Assembly: GCF_016598475.1 (NCBI RefSeq)
Contig: NZ_JAEMUX010000067.1
Location: 1 to 49,747, forward strand
From: Streptomyces adelaidensis
GTDB lineage: Bacteria > Actinomycetota > Actinomycetes > Streptomycetales > Streptomycetaceae
Length of the DNA: 49,747 nt
Direction of reading: 5' to 3'
The notes under the pieces are model-generated. The model searched no databases and had not been told where the DNA came from. It saw only the letters and a list, made by a program, of their open reading frames with translations. Positions 1 through 7,998 of the stretch are shown one piece after another. Positions within the stretch are counted from its first letter, which is position 1; each line of letters begins with the position of its first letter. Both the position numbers and the translations under genes were made by a program.

Positions 1-294
1 TTAAGCACGAAGACTCCGCCGCCAGCGAATCCCGGGACGCTCTTGGCAATTTCCTCCACGTGACGTCGCGCAGTTCGTACGGCACGGTCTTGGCGTCCAG
101 CCGCTCACCTCCGGACTGATCTACCCTGCCCACCGCCTTCCTGGCTAACAGGCTTTCCCGAAGGGGATTCACACCCACTTTCGATGAGTTCGGGAGGCCG
201 GCCACACCCGCGAGGCCTGCGTGGGACGTCCGACCGGTTGCCGCCAGACCGGCAGACCGGACTCCGGAGCATCGTGATCATGTGGTGACGCCCC
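1..294. other. Left edge, no firm gene
   Basis: No open frame here is convincing. On the minus strand, a GTG at 57-59 opens a short frame running off the left edge and reading VEEIAKSVPGFAGGGVFVL. Just upstream, another frame reads LDAKTVPYELRDV. Together they could be a broken coding sequence crossing the edge, but no Shine-Dalgarno or family supports it. The stretch 120-294 shows nothing recognisable. Confidence 0.25.
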
Positions 295-555
295 TCAGTT
301 GCCGTCGCCGTTTCGGTCACGGCTGCTGAAGACCGAGAGGAGCTCCGACGGCGTCGTCTGCAAGCCGCGCGCAAGGTTGAGCAAGGTGGTCAAGCTTGGG
401 TTGCGACGGCCGTGCTCGATGTAGACCACTCCGCGGAAACTCATCCCACTTCTACTGGCGAGCTCCTCCAGGGTAAGTCCACGAGCCTCGCGCAACTGAC
501 GCAGATACATACCGAAGGCGTGGAGTTGAGGGTCAGGCGGATCAAGGTGAGGCAC
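295..555 (-). CDS. Small XRE-family HTH regulator
   Basis: This is an 86-aa protein made almost entirely of one Cro/C1-type helix-turn-helix domain. Residues about 16-72 run through LRQLREARGLTLEELASRSG, then a recognition helix with YIEHGRRNPSLTTLLNLA and a closing segment. Proteins of this form bind operator DNA as dimers, often repressing their own or a neighbouring promoter. The GTG start at 555 was chosen because upstream residues do not resemble the family; the internal ATG of MYLRQL is an alternative. The gene lies back to back with an IS3 OrfA remnant on the plus strand, and no operon partner is visible. The target is unknown. Confidence 0.75.
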   Translation of the reverse strand: MPHLDPPDPQLHAFGMYLRQLREARGLTLEELASRSGMSFRGVVYIEHGRRNPSLTTLLNLARGLQTTPSELLSVFSSRDRNGDGN

Positions 556-691
556 AAACTTGACTTGACATCTGCGCCCATTTGACTGCCATGAACAGTT
601 GTGCATAATCGGCGCTGAGTGCTGCGCTTCAGGCTTACCGCACCAAGGGACGGCCGTCGGTGAAGCCAGGTTGCTTGGAGAGGAAGCCCCT

Positions 692-1012
692 ATGCCCGCC
701 CCGAGGAAGTACCCACCAGAATTGATTGAGCGGGGAGTTCGGATGGTCATTGAGATGAGACCGGACGCCCCCGGCCGTTCCAGCATCGTGAGGCAGGTGG
801 GAGAGCTCCTGGATATCCATCCAGAGGTACTTCGACACTGGGTCAATAAGGCCGACAAGGAAGCCGGCCAAAATCCCAACGCTGTCGCAACCGTCACTGC
901 CAGAGTCCGTCAACTTGAGAAAGAGAACGCGGACCTTCGCCGCCTTAACGGCATCCTCAAGGCGGCAGCCGTTCTTTTCGCGGCCGAACTCGAATCCGGA
1001 CAAGTAACCTGA
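692..1012 (+). pseudogene. IS3-family transposase OrfA, OrfB missing
   Basis: The 106-aa product starts MPAPRKYPPELIERGVRMV and has the HTH of IS3-type OrfA, including VGELLDIHPEVLRHWVNKAD. A C-terminal leucine-zipper-like coiled coil follows (VRQLEKENADLRRLNGILK). An AGGAAG Shine-Dalgarno precedes the ATG at good spacing. In intact IS3 elements OrfA is followed at once by OrfB, which carries the DDE integrase core and is joined by -1 frameshifting. Here only a short frame ending by 1050 follows, and no DDE motif is seen. The reading frame itself is intact, so this is a truncated element rather than a decayed OrfA. No terminal inverted repeats were identified. Confidence 0.75.
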
Positions 1013-1925
1013 TGCAATCGTCAAGTAAGCGCAACACCCCTGGGGCGTGACCCCCGCTGCCTATTTTGCAGAGTTGCGAAGTGCAGCGATCGGAACGGGA
1101 TAAAATAATTGCGCAGGCCCGTGCTTGCAGTGCGATGGCGCGGGCCTGTAACCGAAATGAGCGACCTGACCTTGTCCCGCCCCAACACCGAGACCTTGGT
1201 GGGGTGCCCACCAGGACCCTGAACCAACACGCCAGACATCAATGCTGGTGCACGGCACGGCTAGTGCCTGAGATCCTGTGAACGAACCTCGGACAGCACA
1301 AGGTTCGGGCTTTGATTACCTTGGACACGAAGTCAAGCTTTACCAGGATGTCGTTCAGGTCGATTCCTTCATTCTTGGCAAACGCGCGCAGTTGGCCCCA
1401 CGTCTCGGAACCATTACTGACTGCTCTGCTCCTCGGAACCACTCAGGGCAGTTCCTCGCCCACTCGTCCACGTAAAGATCTGCGGCTTCGACTCTCGCCG
1501 CTTCCTCGCAGATGCTGATAAGAGTTACGGAGCTGGTCGTCAAGCGCCGCTCGATGAACTGGCAGTTGGGTTCATTCTCCTTGACGACCCGCGTGAAAAC
1601 CTGGCGAGCTTGCCGGGTCAGCGCGCCACGCGGTCGGCGACTGGCCGACCAGGGCAAGAGTCTGAGCCTCCTCCGCTGGCTCCAAGCCCTCGCCCACCCG
1701 CTCGAAGACCGGCGGCCGGACCCTCTACCTGCAACCCCGCGACCTCATTCGCCTCGATGCCTGGTGGAACGGCCACCCGCTCGACCGCACCGCGTCAGTC
1801 AGCTTGCCCGCCTCGACCTCTCCCTCGCCGCGTGACCGCATGGGCCATCAGGATCATCGCCAGCCGCAAACAGCGGTGATCAAATACGGCGAGCGATGAT
1901 CCGGGCTCGGTTCCGCAGGATGTCC
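1013..1925. other. Gene-poor stretch with decayed relics
   Basis: No complete gene is supported. A hairpin with 11-base arms and one mismatch lies at 1114-1124 and 1138-1148. Minus-strand frames between about 1239 and 1640 carry protein-like text in two overlapping frames (listed separately). On the plus strand, about 1712-1800 reads TLYLQPRDLIRLDAWWNGHP in one frame with no matching start, probably another relic. The stretch looks like a graveyard of old insertions. Confidence 0.4.
1239..1640 (-). pseudogene. Frameshifted relic, unrecognised
   Basis: Two overlapping minus-strand frames each look partly protein-like. The upstream one reads RQARQVFTRVVKENEPNCQF and later VDEWARNCPEWFRG. The downstream one reads NGSETWGQLRAFAKNEGIDL and then NDILVKLDFVSKVIKA. 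They meet around 1410-1440, as if one gene of roughly 130 codons had suffered a frameshift. I cannot name a family. It may instead be chance open frame in decayed DNA. Confidence 0.3.
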
Positions 1926-2660
1926 TCAGCGCCGCGCCCGTATCTGCCACCAACGGCGCCGCTTCGTTTCGGTTGGGGCTACGTCGGTCAGTGGTGGTTC
2001 CGCCGACGGAGCTGCGGGTCGGGGAACCTGGATCCACTGAGGGTAGGCGTCGAGCCGGTTCCAGGCGGCCATCCAGTCAGCTTCTCTGCTGCGCAAGCTG
2101 CCTCGGTGGTCGTAGCAGATCGTCACGAAGGTTCTGGTGAAGTCCCAGCTGGGGAGGACGTCACGGTTCAGGGTGTCGCTGAGGGTTGAACTGGCCAGCG
2201 CCATCGTGACTCCGGGCTTGCGGGACGTGTAGCTCCGCATGCTGATTCGCTCGATCTCGCGCAGGGATAGGCCAGCGTGAGCGCGCAGTTTGCGCAGTGC
2301 CTCCATGAATTCAGCGGTGGTCTTGACACCCGACGGGTCGGGGTGCCGTTGGTAGTCGATGGCAAAGGACGCGAGTGCCTTGTCGAAGTCGAAGGGCGGG
2401 TTGGCAGTGCGGTCCAGTTCAGTCCAGCGGGTCTCCCACTCGGCTGTGTCGCCGTTGCATGCCTCGACGTAGGCGCGGGTGACGGGCCAGGTCGGCAGTG
2501 TCCTGCCGTTGGCCGCCTGCGACAGCGTCGCCTGGGAATAGCTAGTCGCTTCGGCCATGCGTGCGTAGGTCATTCTGGCTTGCGTCCGCAGGGCGCGAAG
2601 GGCGAGTGCGAATTCGGCGTAGGGGACGCCCTCGGCGATGGGTTTCTCGATTCCTGGCAC
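1926..2660 (-). CDS. Regulator with two XRE-like HTH domains
   Basis: The 244-aa protein has two similar HTH units. The first, about residues 20-75, includes LRTQARMTYARMAEATSYSQ and NGRTLPTWPVTRAYVEAC. The second, about 120-200, includes LRKLRAHAGLSLREIERIS and SSTLSDTLNRDVLPSWDFTR. A basic tail (TKRRRWWQIRARR) ends it. Each unit has the actinomycete layout in which an XRE domain is followed by a P-W-x-x-T/V-R block. The start is taken at the GTG at 2660 because a strong GAGGAGGAG ribosome site sits just before it; an ATG at 2696 would place that site inside the gene. It lies 63 bases downstream of a small membrane-protein gene in the same direction, so the two are probably co-transcribed. 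No ligand or effector domain is seen. Confidence 0.7.
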   Translation of the reverse strand: MPGIEKPIAEGVPYAEFALALRALRTQARMTYARMAEATSYSQATLSQAANGRTLPTWPVTRAYVEACNGDTAEWETRWTELDRTANPPFDFDKALASFAIDYQRHPDPSGVKTTAEFMEALRKLRAHAGLSLREIERISMRSYTSRKPGVTMALASSTLSDTLNRDVLPSWDFTRTFVTICYDHRGSLRSREADWMAAWNRLDAYPQWIQVPRPAAPSAEPPLTDVAPTETKRRRWWQIRARR

Positions 2661-2723
2661 CGCTCCTCCTCGGATCACGGTCAGGGGAGACCCCACCGAA
2701 ATGGGGCCTCCAGTGATGAGGAT

Positions 2724-2975
2724 TTAGGAAGAGCGAGCGGTGAGGCGCCAGATCCCCAGCAGTGCCACGAGGGCTTCCAGGGTGGCGGCCGGCACCTGCC
2801 CGAGGGCCACTAGGACGATGACGATGACGACCGTCGCAGTGATGGCTGTTGCTACCTGCGGCGTCACGCAGTAGGCAGCTGGTGTTGCAGATTCCGCAGG
2901 GGATGCCCCTGCTGCGGGTTTAGGGGCGAGGAGGAACGGGCGCGTGTACGTCCACGCGCTGAGGCGACCGTCCAT
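2724..2975 (-). CDS. Small single-pass membrane protein
   Basis: This 83-aa product starts MDGRLSAWTYTRPFLLAPKP, after a GGAAGG Shine-Dalgarno about 6 bases upstream. A Pro/Ala-rich linker leads to a hydrophobic stretch (VATAITATVVIVIVLVALG), a second weakly hydrophobic segment (LEALVALLGIWRL) and a short basic tail. There is no lipobox or signal-peptidase site, so it is most likely anchored in the membrane. It precedes the dual-HTH regulator in the same direction. Small membrane-plus-XRE pairs are common in streptomycete accessory DNA, but their role is not known to me. Confidence 0.6.
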   Translation of the reverse strand: MDGRLSAWTYTRPFLLAPKPAAGASPAESATPAAYCVTPQVATAITATVVIVIVLVALGQVPAATLEALVALLGIWRLTARSS

Positions 2976-3425
2976 GAGGGACACCTTCCGGTCGATGCGT
3001 TGGTCTGGGCGGGCAGCGCTCAACGGCAGCACAAGGCCACTGGGGGCAGTTCGAGCTACCCCCGCTGTCGGCGCTATCCCCCGCATCATGGACGCCCAAT
3101 TCCTCAATTGGCAATAGCGGCCTGAGAATTGAGAAGGGCTTCATGATGCCAGTGCTGAACCTAAATCCACGTCGCGAAGATAGAGGTGCAGCTCAGTTCC
3201 GATTCGTGTCCGGAACCACTAAAGAATCCATTGGCCGACCTGAACAATGAGGCCCTGACCTGCGTGAACAGCCAGGCGGGGCGCGCATGTGTCCGAGTGA
3301 GTCCGAGTTGAGGTAGATGGTCGGCGAACGACGGGCACTCTCTACTCATCGCTGCGGGCTATGCCCCGGCGAGGGGCACCTGTCCGTTGGTCTGGGCGGG
3401 CCCTTGAGTCCTAGGGAGGAGTGAC

Positions 3426-3578
3426 ATGGCCAGCTGGCGTAGCTTCCACGCGGCACAGACTGTCGGTCACGCCTACTCCCATGCGACTCGCTGCTTGATC
3501 GGGGTGCCGTCGTTCGAGCGGCGGCACCCCCCTTTTGCGCCGCCGGTCGTCGTCGCACGCCCGAGTGTGGGGGATTGA
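3426..3578 (+). CDS. Short ORF with strong ribosome site
   Basis: A 50-codon frame starts MASWRSFHAAQTVGHAYSHA behind a strong GGGAGGAG Shine-Dalgarno spaced 4 bases from the ATG. Its C-terminal half is Pro/Val-rich. A second, 40-codon frame opens at GTG 3565, overlaps its end by 14 bases and finishes ...RIDTGCYCG at 3687. Neither resembles a family I know. The ribosome site is the main reason to list it; codon content is not decisive. A small hairpin at 3362-3378 lies upstream. Confidence 0.35.
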   Translation: MASWRSFHAAQTVGHAYSHATRCLIGVPSFERRHPPFAPPVVVARPSVGD

Positions 3579-3755
3579 GACCCGTACGGCGGGCGGGCGC
3601 AGTGACTCCTCGGCCGTTCGCGCGGTCAGCTCGGGCACCTTCGGCCACGGCCTCAGCCGCATCGACACCGGCTGCTACTGCGGCTGACGCAGCCTTGAGT
3701 ACTGGGCAGCGGTACGGACGCCCCGTCACCCGAAAGGCGGCATGGTCCGATCCGG

Positions 3756-4991
3756 CTACTCGTCGGCGTCCGCCTGTTCGAGAAGGCCGGCCAGTCGCCG
3801 CTCGACGGCGCTTTGGCGCACCTGCCTCACCAACGCGCCCTCGTACGCCCGGGGAAGCCCTTGCGTCGGAGACCATGACGAAATCGCCTGTGCGATGTTC
3901 TGGACGACTTCGAGGAACGGGCGGATCGAAGTCGGCGCGTCGCCGCTCAGGCCGAGGGCGTTGAACTCCTCCCCGGTGAGCGGACGCGGGGAGTCGTGAC
4001 GCAGGACCGTGACGCGCGGGTCGTCGGCGTTCGGGGTGAAGAGGACGGACGTGGTCCATGCACAGCCCGCGGAGCCAAGGCTCGGGTCTTCCCCGGAGAT
4101 GAAGGCATTCCCGCCGATGTGCCAGCGAACAACTGCTGTGCACCACTCGTGCTCGCCGATCCGGTACGTCTTCACCTCCTCGACCGAAGCCAGCATCGGC
4201 CTGGCATCGAGCCACCCGAAGGCGGAGGAGACGGCCACCTCCTGCCCCACATCGCCCACGGACGTGGTGCACGAGAAGGCCACGCCAACGTCGAACCGCT
4301 TCTGTACCTCCTCGCTGATCGCCTTGCGCACGGCCAGCGAGCCGAGGATCTCGGCGGCGAGGGCGTCGTCCGTATCGGCGGGCTGCGTGAACCGGGCGAT
4401 GACCTGGTCCAGGCTTGTCAGGAGTACGAAGCGGTCACCGAGACCGGCGACATCCTGGTCCATTGGGGCCCGATAGGCCGTGCCGTTCCCGAAGTCCTTG
4501 GTGTTCGCACTGACGAAGTAGATCGTCTCGCCCGGATGCTCGCGTGCGTACTCGACCGCGGACAGCCAGATCGCAGCGTCCCTGGCCCCGGTCTTCAGCG
4601 CCTTCCCGCTCTCCGTCTCCATGATCTTGCACGGGGCGAGGCCGTTCGCTTCCCGTACCATCCCCTCCCGCAGGGCGCGCTCGCTGGTCGCCAACACCTC
4701 AACGACCGCCGCGTACTGCTCCCGCCAGTGCTCCCGAACCCGCTCAGGGTCGCACGGCCCCAGCGCCACATCGACTCCCCAAGGAGTGACTCTCGTCAGG
4801 GACTTCGTCGCCTTGACCGCGGCGTCGAACTTCTGCGTGTACTCCACCGCCTTCCACGCGGCGAGCTCTTCCAGTACCAACCACGGCGCGGCGACGCTCT
4901 CGATGCCGACGGTGCGAAGAGTCCGCAGGAAATCGGCACTACTGCTTTCCAAGCGGCAGCCCCGGAGGATGTTCGTGTCCAAGATGATCAA
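3756..4991 (-). CDS. PIN-like domain nuclease (DUF4935 type)
   Basis: The 411-aa protein begins MIILDTNILRG, the first acidic motif of PIN domains (D5, N7). Acidic E41/E42 (VLEELAAW), D138 (GARDAAIW) and the closing motif ANTKDFG (N163, D166) supply the remaining metal-site positions. PIN domains are Mg/Mn-dependent ribonucleases, and versions of this length with a C-terminal extension match the DUF4935 PIN-like group. Residues about 215-411 form an unrecognised second domain that could recognise a substrate or sense a signal. No antitoxin-like gene lies upstream, so a classical VapBC arrangement is unlikely. The divergent neighbour (start 5125) encodes a membrane protein across a 130-base gap, and the two may share a control region. 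The target RNA is unknown. Confidence 0.75.
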   Translation of the reverse strand: MIILDTNILRGCRLESSSADFLRTLRTVGIESVAAPWLVLEELAAWKAVEYTQKFDAAVKATKSLTRVTPWGVDVALGPCDPERVREHWREQYAAVVEVLATSERALREGMVREANGLAPCKIMETESGKALKTGARDAAIWLSAVEYAREHPGETIYFVSANTKDFGNGTAYRAPMDQDVAGLGDRFVLLTSLDQVIARFTQPADTDDALAAEILGSLAVRKAISEEVQKRFDVGVAFSCTTSVGDVGQEVAVSSAFGWLDARPMLASVEEVKTYRIGEHEWCTAVVRWHIGGNAFISGEDPSLGSAGCAWTTSVLFTPNADDPRVTVLRHDSPRPLTGEEFNALGLSGDAPTSIRPFLEVVQNIAQAISSWSPTQGLPRAYEGALVRQVRQSAVERRLAGLLEQADADE

Positions 4992-5124
4992 GATTTGCCC
5001 CTTGCGCCGTCCGAAGCTGGATCACAGGATCTCAGGCGTTAGCCGTATCGCGGTCGATGACGGCACCAGAGCCCGGGGCAGCCCACCGCCGTACTGCCCT
5101 GCGCGGCACGGCAGTATGGCGGCC

Positions 5125-5751
5125 ATGGATGCAGGAATGGCGGCTGTTGCGGCTTCGGTGGTCACGGGCGTGGTGTCGCTTGCGGCAATCGGGGGCGGGC
5201 TGCTGACGTCCCGAATGAACACGAAGGCTATGCGCCAGCAGGCGCTTGACCAGTCAGTGGCGGAACACGCTCACTGGCTGCGGGACAGACGGGCCGACGC
5301 CTGCCTCCACTTCCTCCAGCAAGCCTCCAAGACCCTCCTGAAGCTCGACGAGGTCGAAACGAGGGTGGACGCCGTTCGGGCGGACAGGGACACGAGTACC
5401 CGCGCACGCCACCAGCTGCACGACAGCACCCGAGATGTGCTGTACGGCGGGATGACCGAGGACATGGCCGCCCTGGACGATACGGTCGCGCACATCCGGC
5501 TGATGGCGCCGTCCCTCGTGCCGGCCGCCACCGACTTCCAGAAGACCGTCCAGACGTACGTCCGGGCGGTGTACGACGACATGACGCACAGGCTGGTGCC
5601 CGAGTCCGTGCCCCAGTACGAGCCTCTCGACATGGAGGCTTGGAACCACTCTAAAGACCAACTCGGTGATCAGCTCCAGCTCTTTACCTACGCGGCGAAC
5701 GCCGTCCTTGCCGAACTTCCCCGGGCGGCCGTCCGGCAACCTGACCTGTAG
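5125..5751 (+). CDS. N-terminally anchored membrane protein
   Basis: This 208-aa product has one transmembrane helix near the start (VAASVVTGVVSLAAIGGGLL). A long helical cytoplasmic part follows, rich in charged residues (HWLRDRRADACLHFLQQASK), with coiled-coil character. I do not recognise a catalytic motif. Similar streptomycete proteins with an N-terminal anchor and a helical tail are annotated only as hypothetical. An ATG three codons upstream (5116) is equally possible. It is divergent from the PIN-like nuclease gene, so a sensor or anchor role for that protein is an attractive but untested idea. Confidence 0.6.
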   Translation: MDAGMAAVAASVVTGVVSLAAIGGGLLTSRMNTKAMRQQALDQSVAEHAHWLRDRRADACLHFLQQASKTLLKLDEVETRVDAVRADRDTSTRARHQLHDSTRDVLYGGMTEDMAALDDTVAHIRLMAPSLVPAATDFQKTVQTYVRAVYDDMTHRLVPESVPQYEPLDMEAWNHSKDQLGDQLQLFTYAANAVLAELPRAAVRQPDL

Positions 5752-6214
5752 TCGCGGCATCGGGCCCGGCAGGCGCCTCGCACCCGCGTCGGTGCCGCTG
5801 TTCCACATCCACGTGACCCAACTAGTCGTATTAATACGGTCGTTCGGGCCTGACGGTTCAGTTGGAACCTGGCATTCCTGTGTGAGATAGACGACTCTCC
5901 TGGGGGGAACTGGCACTCCGTTCCGGACGTACGGCCAGGATGAGTTGCAGGTAAGAGTGCCGTGATCGCGCGAAGTTGAGGATGCGTGCCCCTTGCAGCT
6001 GCCTGTCGTGGCACGCGGTGCCTCGCTCGCCGTGCAGCGAGGGGAAGTTGACGGCCCCACGGATTCCGCACCGTGCGGGTACGCTGCTCGCAATCAGTCA
6101 CCCCTGGGGTCCGCGAGCACTCGTGGCTCCCCGCGGGAGTCCATGAAGGATATGGACCCACCCACCGGACCTGCGAAATCCGTAGGTCCCACGGAATGGG
6201 GTGATTTGATCCCA
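5752..6214. other. Intergenic, no gene seen
   Basis: No supported coding sequence. A short inverted repeat GGACCT/AGGTCC around 6167-6190 and an AT-richer segment near 5820-5890 may belong to the promoter of the small zinc-ribbon-like gene that follows, but no clear -35/-10 pair was found. Confidence 0.35.
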
Positions 6215-6355
6215 ATGGCTGAGAAGAGCGAAAAGCCGGAGGGGCACTGCCGCTGCTGCAGCAAGCGGATTCCGCCGCACCGACGGGCGGTCCGCTGGCT
6301 GGGGCCGGTCGTCTACACGGTCTACAAGATCGTGCGGGACTACGGGCCGCTGTAA
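6215..6355 (+). CDS. Small putative zinc-binding protein
   Basis: The 46-aa product starts MAEKSEKPEGHCRCCSKRIP. A HCRCC cluster followed by basic residues and HRR suggests a half zinc ribbon; two of these could bind one metal in a dimer. The C-terminal half (RWLGPVVYTVYKIVRDYGPL) is hydrophobic and aromatic. The ATG has only a weak ribosome site, and a TTG nine bases upstream is an alternative start. A clean hairpin terminator 8 bases past the stop supports it as a real transcription unit. The function is unknown. Confidence 0.5.
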   Translation: MAEKSEKPEGHCRCCSKRIPPHRRAVRWLGPVVYTVYKIVRDYGPL

Positions 6356-6363
6356 CGCGAAGA

Positions 6364-6385
6364 GCCCCGACCTAACGGTCGGGGC
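6364..6385 (+). terminator. Hairpin terminator
   Basis: A perfect 9-bp stem GCCCCGACC/GGTCGGGGC with a TAAC loop sits just after the small zinc-binding gene. There is no T-run, which is normal for streptomycete terminators. Confidence 0.7.
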
Positions 6386-6387
6386 CG

Positions 6388-7161
6388 CGCTGCAGACGGA
6401 GTGCTGAGGGAGGGCCTCACCAGGATGCTTCGCGGGCGTCAGGTGGGGCCTTCCGCATTTCCGAATGCGGTTACCGCCGCGTACGCAAGACAAAGGCCGC
6501 CTTTGTGGCGACGATCACACTCGGGTGCGGCGATGCCCCTATCTTGCCTTGCGTGTTGTGGTTGTGCATCGTGTAGCCACATGTTGATCTGCGTATTTTG
6601 ATCTTGCTTATCCGGTAACAGCCCAGGTTAGCACCCCTATTTTACCCTTCGAGTGACGGACATCACACACCCTGGAGGGTGAGGGAAGGCACACCCGAGC
6701 GGTTGTTTTTGGGTTGATTTGCCGGGTGTTCACCCAGTGAAGTGGGCAGAATCCGTTGCCCCGGAAATGCGCGGGGGCACTGTACCCGCGCCTACTGACA
6801 GTCGACGGTCGCCAAGCCGTGGCTTCGTCCCGATCGACGGCGTGCTCACCGACCGTACGCTGGGGCACTGACAGCCTTCCCTGTTCGCGCTGACGGTCAC
6901 CCTCCACGGAACGGCGCGAAGTGGACAGGATCCAATGCCCCCTGCGGGCGGGCTCGCCTACTCACCTGTCGCGAGAGCAGGCATGGCGGAGTCGGTCCCC
7001 CTCGCGGGTGACCCTCGCAGGCCGCGGCGACGCGCCTGCGTTGCAGGCCACGACGCGATGGCGTCAACTCGCTTCCCTTCCGAGCCAGTTGGATGCGCGT
7101 ATTTTTGTGATTTCGGCTGATTAGTGTGCGCCCGTCGAACTGACTGCGATGGGACATCCGT
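6388..7161. other. Long intergenic region, partly AT-richer
   Basis: No convincing gene. A perfect 7-bp hairpin lies at 6453-6470. From about 6480 to 6730 the DNA is clearly AT-richer than its surroundings, and another AT-rich patch (about 7090-7130) precedes the coupled operon starting at 7162 and probably holds its promoter. An open minus-strand frame at 6608-6907 does not look protein-like. Confidence 0.4.
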
Positions 7162-7998
7162 ATGAGCTACACAGACCAGGACGTGCGCGAGGGCCGTCGG
7201 TTGATGAACGAGGGCTGCGAGAACCGCCTTGTCATCGGCGACAAGCTGCTGAGCGTCACGCCGTCGGGCCCCGATGGCGCCTTCGACCAGTACTGCGACG
7301 AGATCGGCCTGAGCCCCAGGACGGCCCGGGAGTACCGGCACACCGCCCGCGTGTGCACCCCGCCAGTACGGCAGCTCGTGGCCGACAGCGGCGTCCACGT
7401 CAGCTACAGCGCGCTTCGTGAAGGCGCTCGCCTCGCCCCCTCCGGCAAGCCGTACGACCAGGACTACACCACCCTGCGCTCGCTGCTGCAGGAAGCGGGC
7501 GGGGCCGGCATCGGCCGCATCAGCGCCCCCCAGTACCGCCGTGCCCTGGGCATCGGCCCCGGCCTGCAAGACCTGCTCGACCCCGCCAGCGACATGTCCG
7601 TGGCCCAGTACCTCGGGTCCCTGCCTCCCGTGGAACGGGACAAGGCGCTGCGGGAGTTGGTGGAGGAGGACGACGCCTTCCGTGACGCGGTGAAGCGGGC
7701 CATGGACGACAAGCGCCGCCGTGACCGCGAGGGCCGCACCGGCTGCGGCGGGGACAAGCCGAGCAAGGCCCAGGCCCTGGTCCGGGACCTGGTGCGGCTG
7801 AACGACCAGATCACCGCCCTCATGCACCGGTACCCGCCGTCCGCCGCCCTGGACTTCACACGCGAGGAGACGACCGCCTGCGTGGAGGCACTGGGGACCG
7901 TGGAAGTCCTCGCCATGTGGATCGGAGTCCGGGTCAAGAAAGACGCGGCTTCCGCCGCCCGCAGGCAGGCGGCCACCCCAGAACTGGTGGGCGTGTGA
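7162..7998 (+). CDS. Unknown protein, ParB/DUF6192-like layout
   Basis: This 278-aa product is the first gene of a three-gene coupled operon. Its N-terminus reads ENRLVIGDKLLSVTPSG, then CDEIGLSPRTAREYRHTARV, a likely helix-turn-helix. This resembles the N-terminal part of streptomycete DUF6192 proteins (an IGD-x-L element, then an HTH-like segment), but that comparison is from memory. Residues about 150-200 are helical and charged (PPVERDKALRELVEEDDAFR), and the C-terminus is helical. No nuclease, ATPase or recombinase motif is seen. It probably binds DNA. The ribosome site is weak. Its stop overlaps the next start as TGATG. Confidence 0.55.
   Translation: MSYTDQDVREGRRLMNEGCENRLVIGDKLLSVTPSGPDGAFDQYCDEIGLSPRTAREYRHTARVCTPPVRQLVADSGVHVSYSALREGARLAPSGKPYDQDYTTLRSLLQEAGGAGIGRISAPQYRRALGIGPGLQDLLDPASDMSVAQYLGSLPPVERDKALRELVEEDDAFRDAVKRAMDDKRRRDREGRTGCGGDKPSKAQALVRDLVRLNDQITALMHRYPPSAALDFTREETTACVEALGTVEVLAMWIGVRVKKDAASAARRQAATPELVGV

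Noticed and set aside
6608..6907. 99-codon minus-strand frame in the AT-richer intergenic region
   Set aside because: No ribosome site, no recognisable sequence and mixed composition.
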